DNA of 20,026 bases, from positions 1 through 20,026 of IMG/VR virus record IMGVR_UViG_3300022939_000198; one strand, given 5' to 3'. Shown here in pieces: positions 6,041 to 15,100 of this stretch; positions within the stretch are counted from its first letter, which is position 1; every line of letters starts with the position of its first letter. The translations under genes were made by a program, and so were the position numbers. Source of the stretch: a virus. The notes beneath the pieces are model-generated. The model saw only the letters and a program-made list of their open reading frames with translations. It ran no database searches and was not told the origin of the DNA.

Positions 6041-7288
6041 ATGTCCGAAGGACAGAATCTCGCTATTGCCAACGTCATCCTGAAGGATGTCTACGGCGAC
6101 ATTAACGAGCAGATTAACAACGCAACTCCTGCGCTGGATGGTATTAAGTCAACCGCACGCAACATTACTCAGGTTGGTGGTCTCGGTGTCAAGTTCGTTG
6201 CACACGTAGGCCGTAACACTGGTATTGGCGCACGCGCTGAGGACGAAGACCTACCAGAGGCAGGAAACCAGCAGTACGTCGACGGTCAGACCGGCCTCAA
6301 GAGCTTCTACGGCTCTGTCCGCCTGACTGGTCAGGTAATGGCTCAGGCTAGCCAGAACTACCAGACCTTCGCAGACGTAACTGCAGAGGAAATCGAGCGC
6401 ATCCGCGACGACATTGCAAAAGACCAGAACCGCCAGGTATTCGGTGACGGAACTGGAACTCTTGCATCCATCGCTGTAGCTCCATCCGCATCTACCACCG
6501 TAACCATGGACGTCGTCAAGTACCTACACGTAGGTATGCGCGTTGACGTTGTAGACGTTTCCGCTACTGGAAGCAGCTCAACCCCAACCGTCCTAAACAC
6601 TGGTGGCTACCTAACCATCACTGGCATCAACAAGACCACAAAGGTCGTTACCTTCGACAGCGCAGTAACTGCTGCTGTTGGTGACGCCATTGTTCGTTCG
6701 AACTCAACCGCTTCTTCAGTTGTAAACAACTGGCGCAAGGAGTGGACTGGCTTCGACGCTATCGTTGACGACAGCTCGACTCTCCACGGAATCGACCCAG
6801 CAACCACCCCAGCATGGGCTGCTCACCTACGTGACATCTCTTCTGGTGGCGTTGCTCAGCAGATTACCGAAGAGGACATGATTGGTCTTGTGACCGACAT
6901 TGCCGAGGATGGCGACAAGCCAGACGTAATCTGGACAGACCACGGTTCCTGGAACGGATACTGGAAGGCTCTGGAGGAGAAGCGTCGCTACGTAAACAAG
7001 GTTGACCTAGATGGTGGTAACCGTGGACTTGGTTTCGCAACCATGTTCGGTGACCTGCCATTCAAGGCTGACTTTGACGCCCCAGAGGGCAAGATGTGGT
7101 TCATCAACTCCTCAAAGGTAAACCTCAACACCAACCGCGGTTGGGAGTGGATTGACGAGGACGGCTCCAAGTGGAAGCAGGTTCCTCGCCGTGACGCATT
7201 CATTGCTTACCTACGCAACTACTCTGAGATTTCGACCTACCGTCGTAACACTCACGGTTGCATCACCGGTATTGCACCAGGCGTCTAG
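6041..7288 (+). CDS. Major capsid protein, HK97-like fold
   Basis: The 415-aa coat protein builds the icosahedral shell. The order of elements fits HK97-fold coats. There is an N-terminal arm (1-40), an acidic E-loop-like region with RAEDEDLPEAGNQQY at about 65-80, and a spine helix (about 110-135, VTAEEIERIRDDIAKDQNRQ). A Ser/Thr/Val-rich beta insertion (about 140-225) follows, then LHGID-x-ATTPAWAAHL (about 249-263), which resembles the conserved 'HGID...W' stretch of phage coats. The A-domain carries VIWTDHGSWNGYW and the C-terminal strands end near the last Val. No propeptide or protease gene is apparent, so a separate scaffold replaces the HK97 delta domain, as in P22. The gene is flanked by its own leader and by a terminator, consistent with separate high expression. 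Confidence 0.95.
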   Translation: MSEGQNLAIANVILKDVYGDINEQINNATPALDGIKSTARNITQVGGLGVKFVAHVGRNTGIGARAEDEDLPEAGNQQYVDGQTGLKSFYGSVRLTGQVMAQASQNYQTFADVTAEEIERIRDDIAKDQNRQVFGDGTGTLASIAVAPSASTTVTMDVVKYLHVGMRVDVVDVSATGSSSTPTVLNTGGYLTITGINKTTKVVTFDSAVTAAVGDAIVRSNSTASSVVNNWRKEWTGFDAIVDDSSTLHGIDPATTPAWAAHLRDISSGGVAQQITEEDMIGLVTDIAEDGDKPDVIWTDHGSWNGYWKALEEKRRYVNKVDLDGGNRGLGFATMFGDLPFKADFDAPEGKMWFINSSKVNLNTNRGWEWIDEDGSKWKQVPRRDAFIAYLRNYSEISTYRRNTHGCITGIAPGV

Positions 7289-7301
7289 TAAATAACCAGC
7301 G

Positions 7302-7335
7302 AAGGGGCGTAGGATAATACCTGCGCCCCTTTACT
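7302..7335 (+). terminator. Rho-independent terminator after the capsid gene
   Basis: The left arm AAGGGGCGTAGG (7302-7313) pairs over all 12 positions (one G-U) with CCTGCGCCCCTT (7320-7331) around a 6-base loop ATAATA. A short T-run (TTT, 7330-7332) follows. The stem is very GC-rich at its base. The T-tract is short, so termination may be partial and let some transcript read into the downstream tail genes. This would set a high coat-to-tail ratio. Confidence 0.82.
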
Positions 7336-7349
7336 CATAAGGAGAGACA

Positions 7350-7817
7350 ATGGCCATTGAGTATTTAAATCAAAAAAACTCTATCCCTGACCTTAGCGAG
7401 CTTGACAGGTTGCGGGACGTGCCGCCAAAGGCTTACCGTCTAGCAAGGATGCTAGCGGACTATGACCCATCTATTTACATCAAAAAGCTTGGGCCAGGAC
7501 ACCCTCAGTTTGATAAAGACCGCCCATACAGCATCGTTGTAGCAGGCGATAAAGACCGTTACGTCCTAAAAAACTTTGCAGAATGGCAGCTAGACGAGCG
7601 AATTATGGCAGAAATCATTCAGTCAGACGTCACAAATGCAGGCATGTCAATTAGCGACATGGAGGCCCTAAATGCTGCAAACGCCATGATGAAGGCAAAG
7701 GAGCGCGAAGAACTCGACGCTGAGCGCAGGGAAATGGCCAGAGATGTTGCTAAACTAGGATTTACGAAGAACTACGCTCGCCATAACGGAAAGTTGCTAT
7801 TCGACCCAAATGCCTAG
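7350..7817 (+). CDS. Unknown head-associated protein downstream of the capsid gene
   Basis: I do not recognise a named family in this 155-aa protein, though similarly placed proteins are common in actinophage head modules. Residues 1-45 are charged and helical with a DVPPKAYRLARML stretch. Residues 45-80 contain GPGHPQFDKDRPYSIVVAGDKDRYVLKNF and look like beta hairpins. Residues 85-145 form a long charged helix rich in Glu, Arg, Met and Ala (KEREELDAERREMARD). AAGGAGA at 7339-7345 gives a good start, placed just after the terminator loop and T-run. The stop overlaps the next gene's start by 8 bases. Head completion, capsid decoration or tail assembly are possible; none is proven. Confidence 0.82.
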   Translation: MAIEYLNQKNSIPDLSELDRLRDVPPKAYRLARMLADYDPSIYIKKLGPGHPQFDKDRPYSIVVAGDKDRYVLKNFAEWQLDERIMAEIIQSDVTNAGMSISDMEALNAANAMMKAKEREELDAERREMARDVAKLGFTKNYARHNGKLLFDPNA

Positions 7818-8469
7818 AGATTATTACACAAGGACTGGCGATGACGTCGCAACTGACGTCAAGCGCATCTTTGGCGATGAGGCTCTTGTAGAGCTAAAGA
7901 ACACAGACATCTTGCGCTGGACTAACGCAGCTCAGCGAGAGATTGCATCAAGCCACACCGTGCTAAAGGGCAAGGCTAACCACAACTTGGTAGAGGGCCA
8001 AAGCCTTTACACCATTCCGTTGGACAGTCCAGTTGCTCAAGTTCAGGGAGTACACATTGAGGGCATCCCGCTAAAGGGCGTAAGCTTCCAGACAGCGCAG
8101 GAGACCATTCTCAAGGACGACCCGGAGCTAGAAAGCAAGGGCGAGCCTAAGATGTGGTACGAATGGGACGGCGACCTGTACATTTACCCCGCCCCAGCAG
8201 ACACCGTTACAGACGGCTTGACTCTTTACTATCTCGCGTACCCTGCAACTTTGACCGCACTGAGCCAAACACTTGGCGTTCCAGACCGCTTCTACAATCA
8301 GATTGTGGACTACGTACTAGCTCAGGCGTACCGACTAGACGAGAACTGGCAGGCGACTGCATACCAAGACGCACGGTTCCGCGACTCAATGAACAGACAT
8401 CTTGCAAAGGAAGACATTGTAGATAGCCAGTTCTACCCCACAAAGGTAGTTCTGCCAGAGGATGAGTAA
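7810..8469 (+). CDS. Head-tail adaptor protein (gp4 / SU10-adaptor-like)
   Basis: The 219-aa protein fits the ring-forming adaptor that sits under the portal in short-tailed phages. The N-terminal helices contain DVATDVKRIFGD and TDILRWTNAAQREIASSH (about 33-50), close to the pattern I recall from phage adaptor proteins. The middle (55-150) is beta-rich, with YTIPLDSP, MWYEWDGDLYIYPAP and LTLYYLAYP. A C-terminal helix (VPDRFYNQIVDYVLAQAYRLDEN) and a tail reaching toward the nozzle follow. P22 gp4 and T7 gp11 are functional parallels. The start lies inside the previous gene's last codons, giving an 8-base overlap. It is followed by the nozzle gene with a one-base overlap, as expected for partners made together. 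Confidence 0.83.
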   Translation: MPRDYYTRTGDDVATDVKRIFGDEALVELKNTDILRWTNAAQREIASSHTVLKGKANHNLVEGQSLYTIPLDSPVAQVQGVHIEGIPLKGVSFQTAQETILKDDPELESKGEPKMWYEWDGDLYIYPAPADTVTDGLTLYYLAYPATLTALSQTLGVPDRFYNQIVDYVLAQAYRLDENWQATAYQDARFRDSMNRHLAKEDIVDSQFYPTKVVLPEDE

Positions 8470-10031
8470 TGGCTAGAGAAGGTCTTGTTATTGAAGACTT
8501 CTCGGGTGGTCTAAATAACGTAGTAGACCCTTCGCTAATTGCCGAGAACGAGGTCGCAGACCTCCGCAACCTAGTTATTTCTAGGACTGGCAAGCTAATC
8601 AGCCGCCCACCAATCTATAAAGTTGCCGACTATCCAGTCACTGTAGCCTCCGCTAAGGCGTTGGGGTATTACCGCAACGAGGACAGTGTGGTCTTTCTTG
8701 TCGTTGCGACGGATGTCGGCACTTACATCTATGACTTAGTTGCCGACACTTGGACACTTGTCTGGGCCTATGAAGCACTAGACATCGCCGTGTACGCAGA
8801 GCGCCTGTATCTAATTAACGACACCCAAGGGGGCGGATACTGGTCAAAGGTTGCTGGCACGTACCAGTGGACAGACGTGGCAGCAATGCCAGAGGGTAAC
8901 CAAATACACTTTACGAAAGGCAGACTCTATGTTTCTAGTAGAGCTAACAACAACACCTCGACCCTTAGGTACAGCGCTATTGACAGTATTGGTCTTGGCA
9001 CCACTATTGATGACTGGCCTAGCGATAATTACATTGATATCAATGAGGGCGACGGAGACGAACTCATTAAGATTATCGAGGGCAATAGCGAACTTTTTCT
9101 ATTCCGCTCAAACTCGACTTACCGACTGGCTTACAGCGCTTCGGCAGACCCGTCGCTAGGAACCCTTACAGCAATGTCGCACAACATTGGTGCGGATTGC
9201 TCACGCAGCGTTGTAGAGTTCGAGAACACTCTCGCCGTACTGCACGCCGGTACTTTGTACCAGTTTGCTGGCTACAACTTCTACCCATACAACCCATCGA
9301 ACAAGGTTGAGTTTAAAGTTCGAGAAGGCTTTACTGGCCAGAAGCAGGGCGTTACAAAGGTAGGGCAGTACTTGTTGGTCTGGCACCACGGCTACATGTA
9401 TTCTTACGACACCGATACAGGACTATGGTCTGAGTGGGAGTCCGACACAGGCGCTGCTCACTTTATCGAAGCCCCTCGTGGAACTTTCCTAGATTCTGCT
9501 GCTGTTCCTACGGCTTACGGTGTGCCCCACACCGATTACGCTACTCAAGGACTGCTGAAATTTGCTATCGAGTATCCAGAAACAGGCACTGAAACAATCA
9601 GGTGCCAGGTTGTCACAAGGACTTACGACATCGGACAGCCGTCTCTATTTAAGAGGCTATTTGGCTGGGAGCTGCTAGTAGTAGCAGTTAACTGGCTCGA
9701 AGGTGGCCTTACGCCTATCGATGCTTTCCGTGACATAGAAGAAATTATCACTTGGGAGGAGCTGCAAACCTACACTTGGGAAGGCGCAGAAGCTGCAAGC
9801 ATCGCTTGGCTGCCCGAGGGAGCTATCGAGCCTGTCATTGTTACCGGCTTCAGGAGCGACAACCCTCGCCCCCGTGTAGTTAAAATTAGCGGTAAACAGA
9901 CCTTTAAGCGAGGCTACTTCACTATTAGGTTCCAGAACGACGGCACTGCAAGCACCGCACCTAGCCGTCTTGACGGAATTGTTCTTTACCTCACAAACGG
10001 AAGACGCATGGCACAAGGCAGGACAGCATAA
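8469..10031 (+). CDS. Tail nozzle / packaged-DNA stabilisation protein (P22 gp10-like)
   Basis: At 520 aa it is near P22 gp10 (about 472 aa). It probably forms the hexameric tail nozzle that plugs the portal channel and holds the DNA in. The N-terminus GLVIEDFSGGLNNVVDPSLI followed by ENEVADLRNLVISRTGKLISRP is typical of this group. The body is a series of beta strands and WS/WY repeats that reads like a beta-propeller: TYIYDLVADTWTLVW, RLYLINDTQ, RLYVSSRANN, ELFLFRSNSTYRLAYS, LYQFAGYNFYPYN, YMYSYDTDTGLWSEWES. A C-terminal jelly-like region ends near 510. T7 gp12 is the functional counterpart. The ATG shares one base with the previous stop. Confidence 0.84.
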   Translation: MAREGLVIEDFSGGLNNVVDPSLIAENEVADLRNLVISRTGKLISRPPIYKVADYPVTVASAKALGYYRNEDSVVFLVVATDVGTYIYDLVADTWTLVWAYEALDIAVYAERLYLINDTQGGGYWSKVAGTYQWTDVAAMPEGNQIHFTKGRLYVSSRANNNTSTLRYSAIDSIGLGTTIDDWPSDNYIDINEGDGDELIKIIEGNSELFLFRSNSTYRLAYSASADPSLGTLTAMSHNIGADCSRSVVEFENTLAVLHAGTLYQFAGYNFYPYNPSNKVEFKVREGFTGQKQGVTKVGQYLLVWHHGYMYSYDTDTGLWSEWESDTGAAHFIEAPRGTFLDSAAVPTAYGVPHTDYATQGLLKFAIEYPETGTETIRCQVVTRTYDIGQPSLFKRLFGWELLVVAVNWLEGGLTPIDAFRDIEEIITWEELQTYTWEGAEAASIAWLPEGAIEPVIVTGFRSDNPRPRVVKISGKQTFKRGYFTIRFQNDGTASTAPSRLDGIVLYLTNGRRMAQGRTA

Positions 10032-10255
10032 TGTACAACATGGGCGGAGCGGGATTTAACAAGTACGCTGCGGGAGCTAAGCGATACGGAATCGGCATTA
10101 TTGGGCCAAATACGGGCATGAAGCTAAACAAAGAGGGATACAAGGAAAGAAGCGCTAAGCAACGTGCAAAGAACGCTGCAATGCTAAAATGGGTACAGGG
10201 CAAACGCGGCGCTCGCTACTTCGCCAAACCCTCGGGACAGATAGGTAAGAAATAA
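10031..10255 (+). CDS. Small basic phage protein of unknown function (74 aa)
   Basis: This 74-aa protein is strongly basic (many Lys and Arg) and Gly-rich at the start (MYNMGGAGFNKYAAGAKRYG). A central IIGPNTGMKLNKEGYKER segment and a basic helix AKQRAKNAAMLKWVQGKRGAR follow. I recall small proteins of this kind, with a 'KxGYxxR...A...AML' core, after tail genes of actinophages and marine phages, but no function is known to me. It shares one base with the stop before it and one with the start after it, so it is a fixed part of the tail operon. A DNA-binding virion component or small ejection cofactor would fit its charge; this is inference. Confidence 0.78.
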   Translation: MYNMGGAGFNKYAAGAKRYGIGIIGPNTGMKLNKEGYKERSAKQRAKNAAMLKWVQGKRGARYFAKPSGQIGKK

Positions 10256-10914
10256 TGGTACTAGGGCCAATTATTCCAGGCAAGCCTACGCGTAAGACTG
10301 CTCCTAAGCCAGCTCCTAGTACTGCAAGGGCATTTATTCCCGAGCTTGCTACTAAAGCTCAGCGAGCCACGCTGTCACCTTCTGTAGCTGCACAGGCTCC
10401 TAAGAAGCCAGGCCTTGGCACCGGAAGTATCGAGACCAAGACCGCACGCACGGCAGATGGAACGACGTACAGAAAACCAAAGACCGACACTGGTACTGGA
10501 ACAGACACAGAGACTAAGGCCAGTAAGCCATTAGACGTAACTCTAGGCCAAGAAGAGATGGACGCTGCGCAGCAAGCAGCAGACGCTCTACGCACTTTTC
10601 AGGAGAATCAAGCCAAGCTTCAGCTTCAGCAGACCTTGGGAAAGATTGACCGTGCTGCTATTGAACAGTACAAGGGCATCTCTGAGGACTACGCTGCACG
10701 TGGCCTCGCAAGAAGCGGTGGCAAGCTACAGACCGAGCAAAAGGCTATCGACGAGCGAGACAGGGCTGTCGGTGAGGCAAAGCAGGCAGTAACAGACTTT
10801 ATCAACGAGCTTAAGCTCACAGGCAACTTCGAGCAGGCAAGCACTAACCTAGCCAAGAGTCAGGCATTCCAAGAGTACATTACGGGCAGACTCAGCCCAG
10901 CTATGGGAGAGTAA
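10255..10914 (+). CDS. Putative internal virion / ejection protein 1
   Basis: This 219-aa protein has two parts. Residues 1-95 are disordered and rich in Pro, Thr, Ala and Lys, with repeated APKP/PKK and a TDTGTGTDTET run. Residues 97-205 are helical, with LGQEEMDAAQQAADALR and EDYAARGLARSGGKLQTEQ. The ARGLARSG core resembles what I recall from small inner-virion proteins. Position (after the nozzle) and size match P22 gp7 (229 aa) and T7 gp14 (196 aa), the first of three ejected proteins. It shares one base with the previous stop. The ejection role rests on gene order and helical character, not on a defined domain. Confidence 0.72.
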   Translation: MVLGPIIPGKPTRKTAPKPAPSTARAFIPELATKAQRATLSPSVAAQAPKKPGLGTGSIETKTARTADGTTYRKPKTDTGTGTDTETKASKPLDVTLGQEEMDAAQQAADALRTFQENQAKLQLQQTLGKIDRAAIEQYKGISEDYAARGLARSGGKLQTEQKAIDERDRAVGEAKQAVTDFINELKLTGNFEQASTNLAKSQAFQEYITGRLSPAMGE

Positions 10915-10915
10915 C

Positions 10916-12118
10916 GTGGCAGAATACAATCCAGATTGGGACGTTTTCAACCCCGCATACGTTGGGCAAAAGGTAACAAAGCCCGCTCCTACTTACAGCA
11001 CCATGGGGGCAAGAAGCCGCGACTTTACTTCAGCAGCGACTACCGGCGCTTTGCGACCAAGTATTACCCAGGGAACTTCATCGCCAAAGAGCGCTCTTGA
11101 TGCTATTGCCGCTGAATATATGGGCGGTACTGGGCTTGTTCCCGAAGGGCTGCCCCAACAAGACGCTGAAAAAATCCAGCAAAAGAAGGGCGAATACGCA
11201 ATGCAAAACGCGCTACAGGAAAGGAGCGCTTTGCAGGAGTCCCTCGATGCAATGATGTACAGAACAGTTGGTGGCCCCAATGCTGCCCTAATTGCAAATC
11301 TTCAAGCTCAAAAGCAGCAGCTGCAAACAAACTACGGACAGAACAAGGCAGACGCTAACAACCTTTACGGTGAGCTTTCCAGCGACATTGAGGCTTATGG
11401 TGCTGGCCTTCAGGAGCGCTACACCACCAGCATCGACGAGATGGGTGCAGCCCAGACAGCAAGGCAAGGGGAAATTGCAGGGCTTCAGTCTCAGCGTGAT
11501 GCCGACAGGGCTAGGGTTGCTGCTTCTCTGGGCATTGGGGTTGAAGACGCTCAGACACCTCAGAGCACAGCGCTACAAGAGATTGCGGGACTATCTTCTG
11601 CTGCTGCAGGCAACTGGGAGAACCTGTTTCAAGCTAACAAGCTTCTTGCTGATGCCTCTACTGGCCGACAGATTGCTGGTGCGGGTGCTACAAAAGCTAA
11701 CCAGCTAATGGCAATGAAGCGCTTCCTAGATGCACAGACCGCTGCTATTGATGCAGAAATTGCAACAGAGCGCATGAGGCCAGTAACACAAGAGCTGACC
11801 GACGTAGGCAAGGCTCTACGAAGCCTAGAGGTTGACCAGCTTGTGTCCCAAGCTCAAGCAGCTTTCCCTGAGCGTTACGGTGCAGGTAAGGAAGAGACTA
11901 AGACTGACCTACTGGAAGGCATCGCAACAGCGCAGCAGAACATTGGCGCTCTGTACGGAGAGACGCTTTCACAAGACCAGATACTAGAAGAGTTCTACGA
12001 AATTTCTAGAAAGAAGATGGAATCCCAGATGTACGGGCCATCTGAAGAGAGCCAGCTGACTCCGCTTCAGATTATTATTTCCAACTCGTTGAAGTTTAGG
12101 GAATCTGATTTCGGATAG
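10916..12118 (+). CDS. Putative internal virion / ejection protein 2
   Basis: The 400-aa protein starts at GTG 10916, one base after the preceding stop, with GGGAGAG (10905-10911) 4 bases upstream. Residues 1-70 are low-complexity. Residues 75-330 are almost wholly helical, rich in Ala, Gln, Glu and Leu, and coiled-coil-prone (ANLQAQKQQLQTNYGQNKAD, then TARQGEIAGLQSQRDADRA). An Ala/Gly-rich segment about 215-265 (IAGLSSAAAGNWENLF, IAGAGATKANQLM) could insert into membrane or pack as a helical bundle. Its place between the 219-aa and 2599-aa proteins matches P22 gp20 and T7 gp15. No enzyme motif is visible. A tail-tip or tape-like role is less likely because no long tail module follows. Confidence 0.72.
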   Translation: MAEYNPDWDVFNPAYVGQKVTKPAPTYSTMGARSRDFTSAATTGALRPSITQGTSSPKSALDAIAAEYMGGTGLVPEGLPQQDAEKIQQKKGEYAMQNALQERSALQESLDAMMYRTVGGPNAALIANLQAQKQQLQTNYGQNKADANNLYGELSSDIEAYGAGLQERYTTSIDEMGAAQTARQGEIAGLQSQRDADRARVAASLGIGVEDAQTPQSTALQEIAGLSSAAAGNWENLFQANKLLADASTGRQIAGAGATKANQLMAMKRFLDAQTAAIDAEIATERMRPVTQELTDVGKALRSLEVDQLVSQAQAAFPERYGAGKEETKTDLLEGIATAQQNIGALYGETLSQDQILEEFYEISRKKMESQMYGPSEESQLTPLQIIISNSLKFRESDFG

Positions 12119-12132
12119 GCTAAAATAGTCCT

Positions 12133-15100
12133 GTGGCTGAAGACATTGCAAACCTTATAGATAGACTCCGCGAGTACAACGAGTCAACTCCCCAGCAGGG
12201 AACCACTCCTAAACTTGGCGGAGGCACCTCGTCATTTGCACGAGCTAACCAGCCCGTACCACCCCGGCGCACAGACGCTGGCATGGGTGCAGTCAATGTT
12301 TTCGCTGGCTTTATGCGGGGAATCACTTCGCTTGGTCGAGGCATCACCAACTTTGCAGGAGAAGTTCTCCCTTATGCCAACCAGATTTATGACAACTTTG
12401 AAGACGGCTTCCAGGCAAAAGACGTCCCGGAGGTTTTGGGTGCTGCGCTAAACATGACTTGGCAGGGTCTTGGCGGAGCTGCTAAAGGTCTTGCTTACTC
12501 GTTCATGCCACCCACTGAGCAGAGCAGAAGAACCCTTAGAAACGTTTTCGGCGGTGATGTCTACGAAGGTGCATACGAGTTGTTTCAGTCTAAGGACTTT
12601 GAGGCAGCAGCAGAAAACCTCCCATTCCTAGCCGAGGCTACAAAAGACGAAGGCGTCGGGTTTGGCATTCCTGATGAATGGATTGGCTTTGATGTTCCGT
12701 TTCTCGGCATTCAAAAAGGAAAAGGCCTTGAGTTCACTAAAGCAGGCTTGTACTCATTTGCATTTGACGCACTTACAGACCCAATCAGCTACACCCCAAT
12801 CGGACTGGGCGGTCTAGCAAGAGGGCTAAAGTCAGGTGTTAAGGGCGCTTATCAAGCAGGTGCAGTCCAAAAGGGCGCTATTAGTGCGCAGCAAAGAGGC
12901 AAGGCGCTGAAGCCAGAAGAAATGGGAGTTCTGCGGGACGTAACTAGCCCTAAGGAGCTTTACCCAGAACTTCGAGGCTACACCTCTGTTGACGGCAAGT
13001 TGCAACGAGAAGCTTCCACGAATGCCGAAGTTGCCTACCACGCACTAGACACCAACCCGCTAACTTACATCGGAAAAGAAATGGCAAGAGGGTTTGGCTC
13101 TTCTTGGAGGGCCATTCAAGCAAGGGCTGCCGACAGGCGAATTAGCCGTATCGCTATGCGAAGCGAAGAAAACATTTTGCAATCTGCTTTTATTAAAAGC
13201 ACTAAAAAGACAGGTGAAGTCCCAGACATAAAGACTTTGTACGACGAAGCAGAATCAATTGTCAGGGAGACTAAAGAAGGCCTTGTCGAAAGAATTAAAA
13301 AGCTTAAGGTCAGCAAAGAAGTCCAGGAAAAGCTTTTAGACAACTACACAAAGCGACTTGACGACCTACAGGCTCGCACACAAGACCCTGATTTTGTGGC
13401 AAAAATGGAAGCTAAGGCAAACGCCTACAAGCAAATATTGAAAGACGTTCCAGCGGACTCAAAGGGAATGCGCCTGCAGGTAGAAATAGCTAGAGAAGCC
13501 GCGCAATCTATAAGGCTGCTAAAGCCACTTGTAAGTAAAGCACCAACTCGCAAGCTTGACACTGAGTCCCTAAACAGCCTAGGTGACGAGCTAGTTGCAG
13601 CGCAAGATACCGGCACCCCTACTGGCGCCTCTTGGGGCAGCTTCAGGGACACTGCGGACATCGGCCCTGCAACTAAAAAGGCTGCCTTAAGGCAAATTTT
13701 TAGCCCGATTGGAACGGGCGCAAAAGGCGCTCTCACCACTAAAGAAATAAGAGAGTTGTCTGGTCTTATTGAGGGAGACCTAACAAGAAAGGCTCCGAGG
13801 GCAACTAAGGGCAAGGGTGTAAAGGGCTCAGAGCAGGCCCGCCCTGCTGAGGTTGCTGATGTTATCAACGAAGCTAGGGCTAGGCTTGAAAGCAGGATGA
13901 AGGCTCCCCTAAAGGACATTGACCCTTCAAAGGTTACAGATGAAATTTTCGAAGAGGCCATTGGTGGCCAGTACAGGCTAGCTGGCGAAAGACTCCGTCA
14001 GCTGGTTACAACCGAAAAGGGCAGGCTAAACAAAGATTACGAAACTCTGGTAAATGCTCAAAAGGGGGGATACAACCCAATCACCCTAGAAGCAGCTCCA
14101 ACTTATTTCGCAACCGTCTCACCTAGGGTAGCTGGTACAAGGTCACGTAGCGCACAAATTAAAGAGTTCTCAAAGGCGGGAGCGGACAACTACCCAGCAG
14201 AAGTCGTAAAGATTTTGAAGGACTTGGGTGTCACTGGCCTCCACCGAATGACGTTTGACGAGATAAAGATTACCGCATCAGAAACGCTTTCTGCTTTGAC
14301 CTACCTGCTTGCTCGTGTCAAAGACAGAGTTGTGACAGCTGAGATGTACGAGGCTCGATTGGGCCAGCTAAAGCTCTCTAACAACGTCAAGCTTGAAGAT
14401 GATTCAATTTCTCAACAGCTTCGTCAGTTTGAGGCCAAGGCTAATGAGTTGTTCCCTGGAGCTACTAGGGTAACAAAGAAGCAAATAGACGAGCTTGCAA
14501 GAGCGCTTGACGGAGCTGTTAACGAGGCCGTAGAGGTTCGTGGCAAGATTCCTAAGGAGTCAATCCTTTCTGGCGCTAACACATTGGGCGACTCAATCAA
14601 GCTAAATAAAGCGCTTCAAAAAGACTTTGACGAGCTGCTTGCTGATAACTCTGGCCCTATTCCTGTGGCCCTTAATTCCGAGTTTCTTTTGAGGCTGTAC
14701 AACAAGAGCAGAAGCGGTATGGCTGACAATGGCCGCTTTGCAGACTACGTTGACGAAGTAATTCTTGAAGGCAGCGAGATACCTAAAACTGTTTCGGCAT
14801 TTGATGCAGCGTACGGAGGAAACAAGGCCTTTAACAGATGGAAGGGCGAGGGCATAACTGCTGGCCTGCTGGTAGAGGTTGCTTCTGACATTAGCTCGGG
14901 AGCTGGCAAAAAGTTTGGTAAAGACCCTAAGTTCAGGGGCTGGGCAAACTCTCTCATTAAGAGGATGCAGCAAGAGCACAAGGCCAAAATTGAAAAGCAG
15001 GTAGCGAGTGAGCCACTAGAAGATGTTGGCCCAAATTTGGGTGCATTTGTAAAGCTAACGGGCGAACAGGCTAAGCTAGCCAGGCGTGCAGTGAACGCTT

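Noticed and set aside
8154-8426. Plus-strand out-of-frame ORF of 90 codons in the adaptor gene
   Set aside because: The Arg/Pro-rich product is typical of a shadow frame. I saw no ribosome binding site and no hydrophobic or conserved segment, unlike 739-903 and 2704-3027.
8207-8593. Minus-strand open frame of 128 codons across the adaptor/nozzle junction
   Set aside because: Product is Arg/Ser-rich with no domain features, and both plus-strand genes beneath it are well supported.
13425-13961. Long minus-strand open frame (178 codons) inside the giant gene
   Set aside because: It mirrors Lys/Ala/Leu-rich codons of the plus-strand gene, gives a Ser/Leu/Ala-rich product, has no ribosome binding site and breaks an otherwise single-strand block. 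The same holds for minus frames at 14745-15209, 14602-14979 and 16908-17264.
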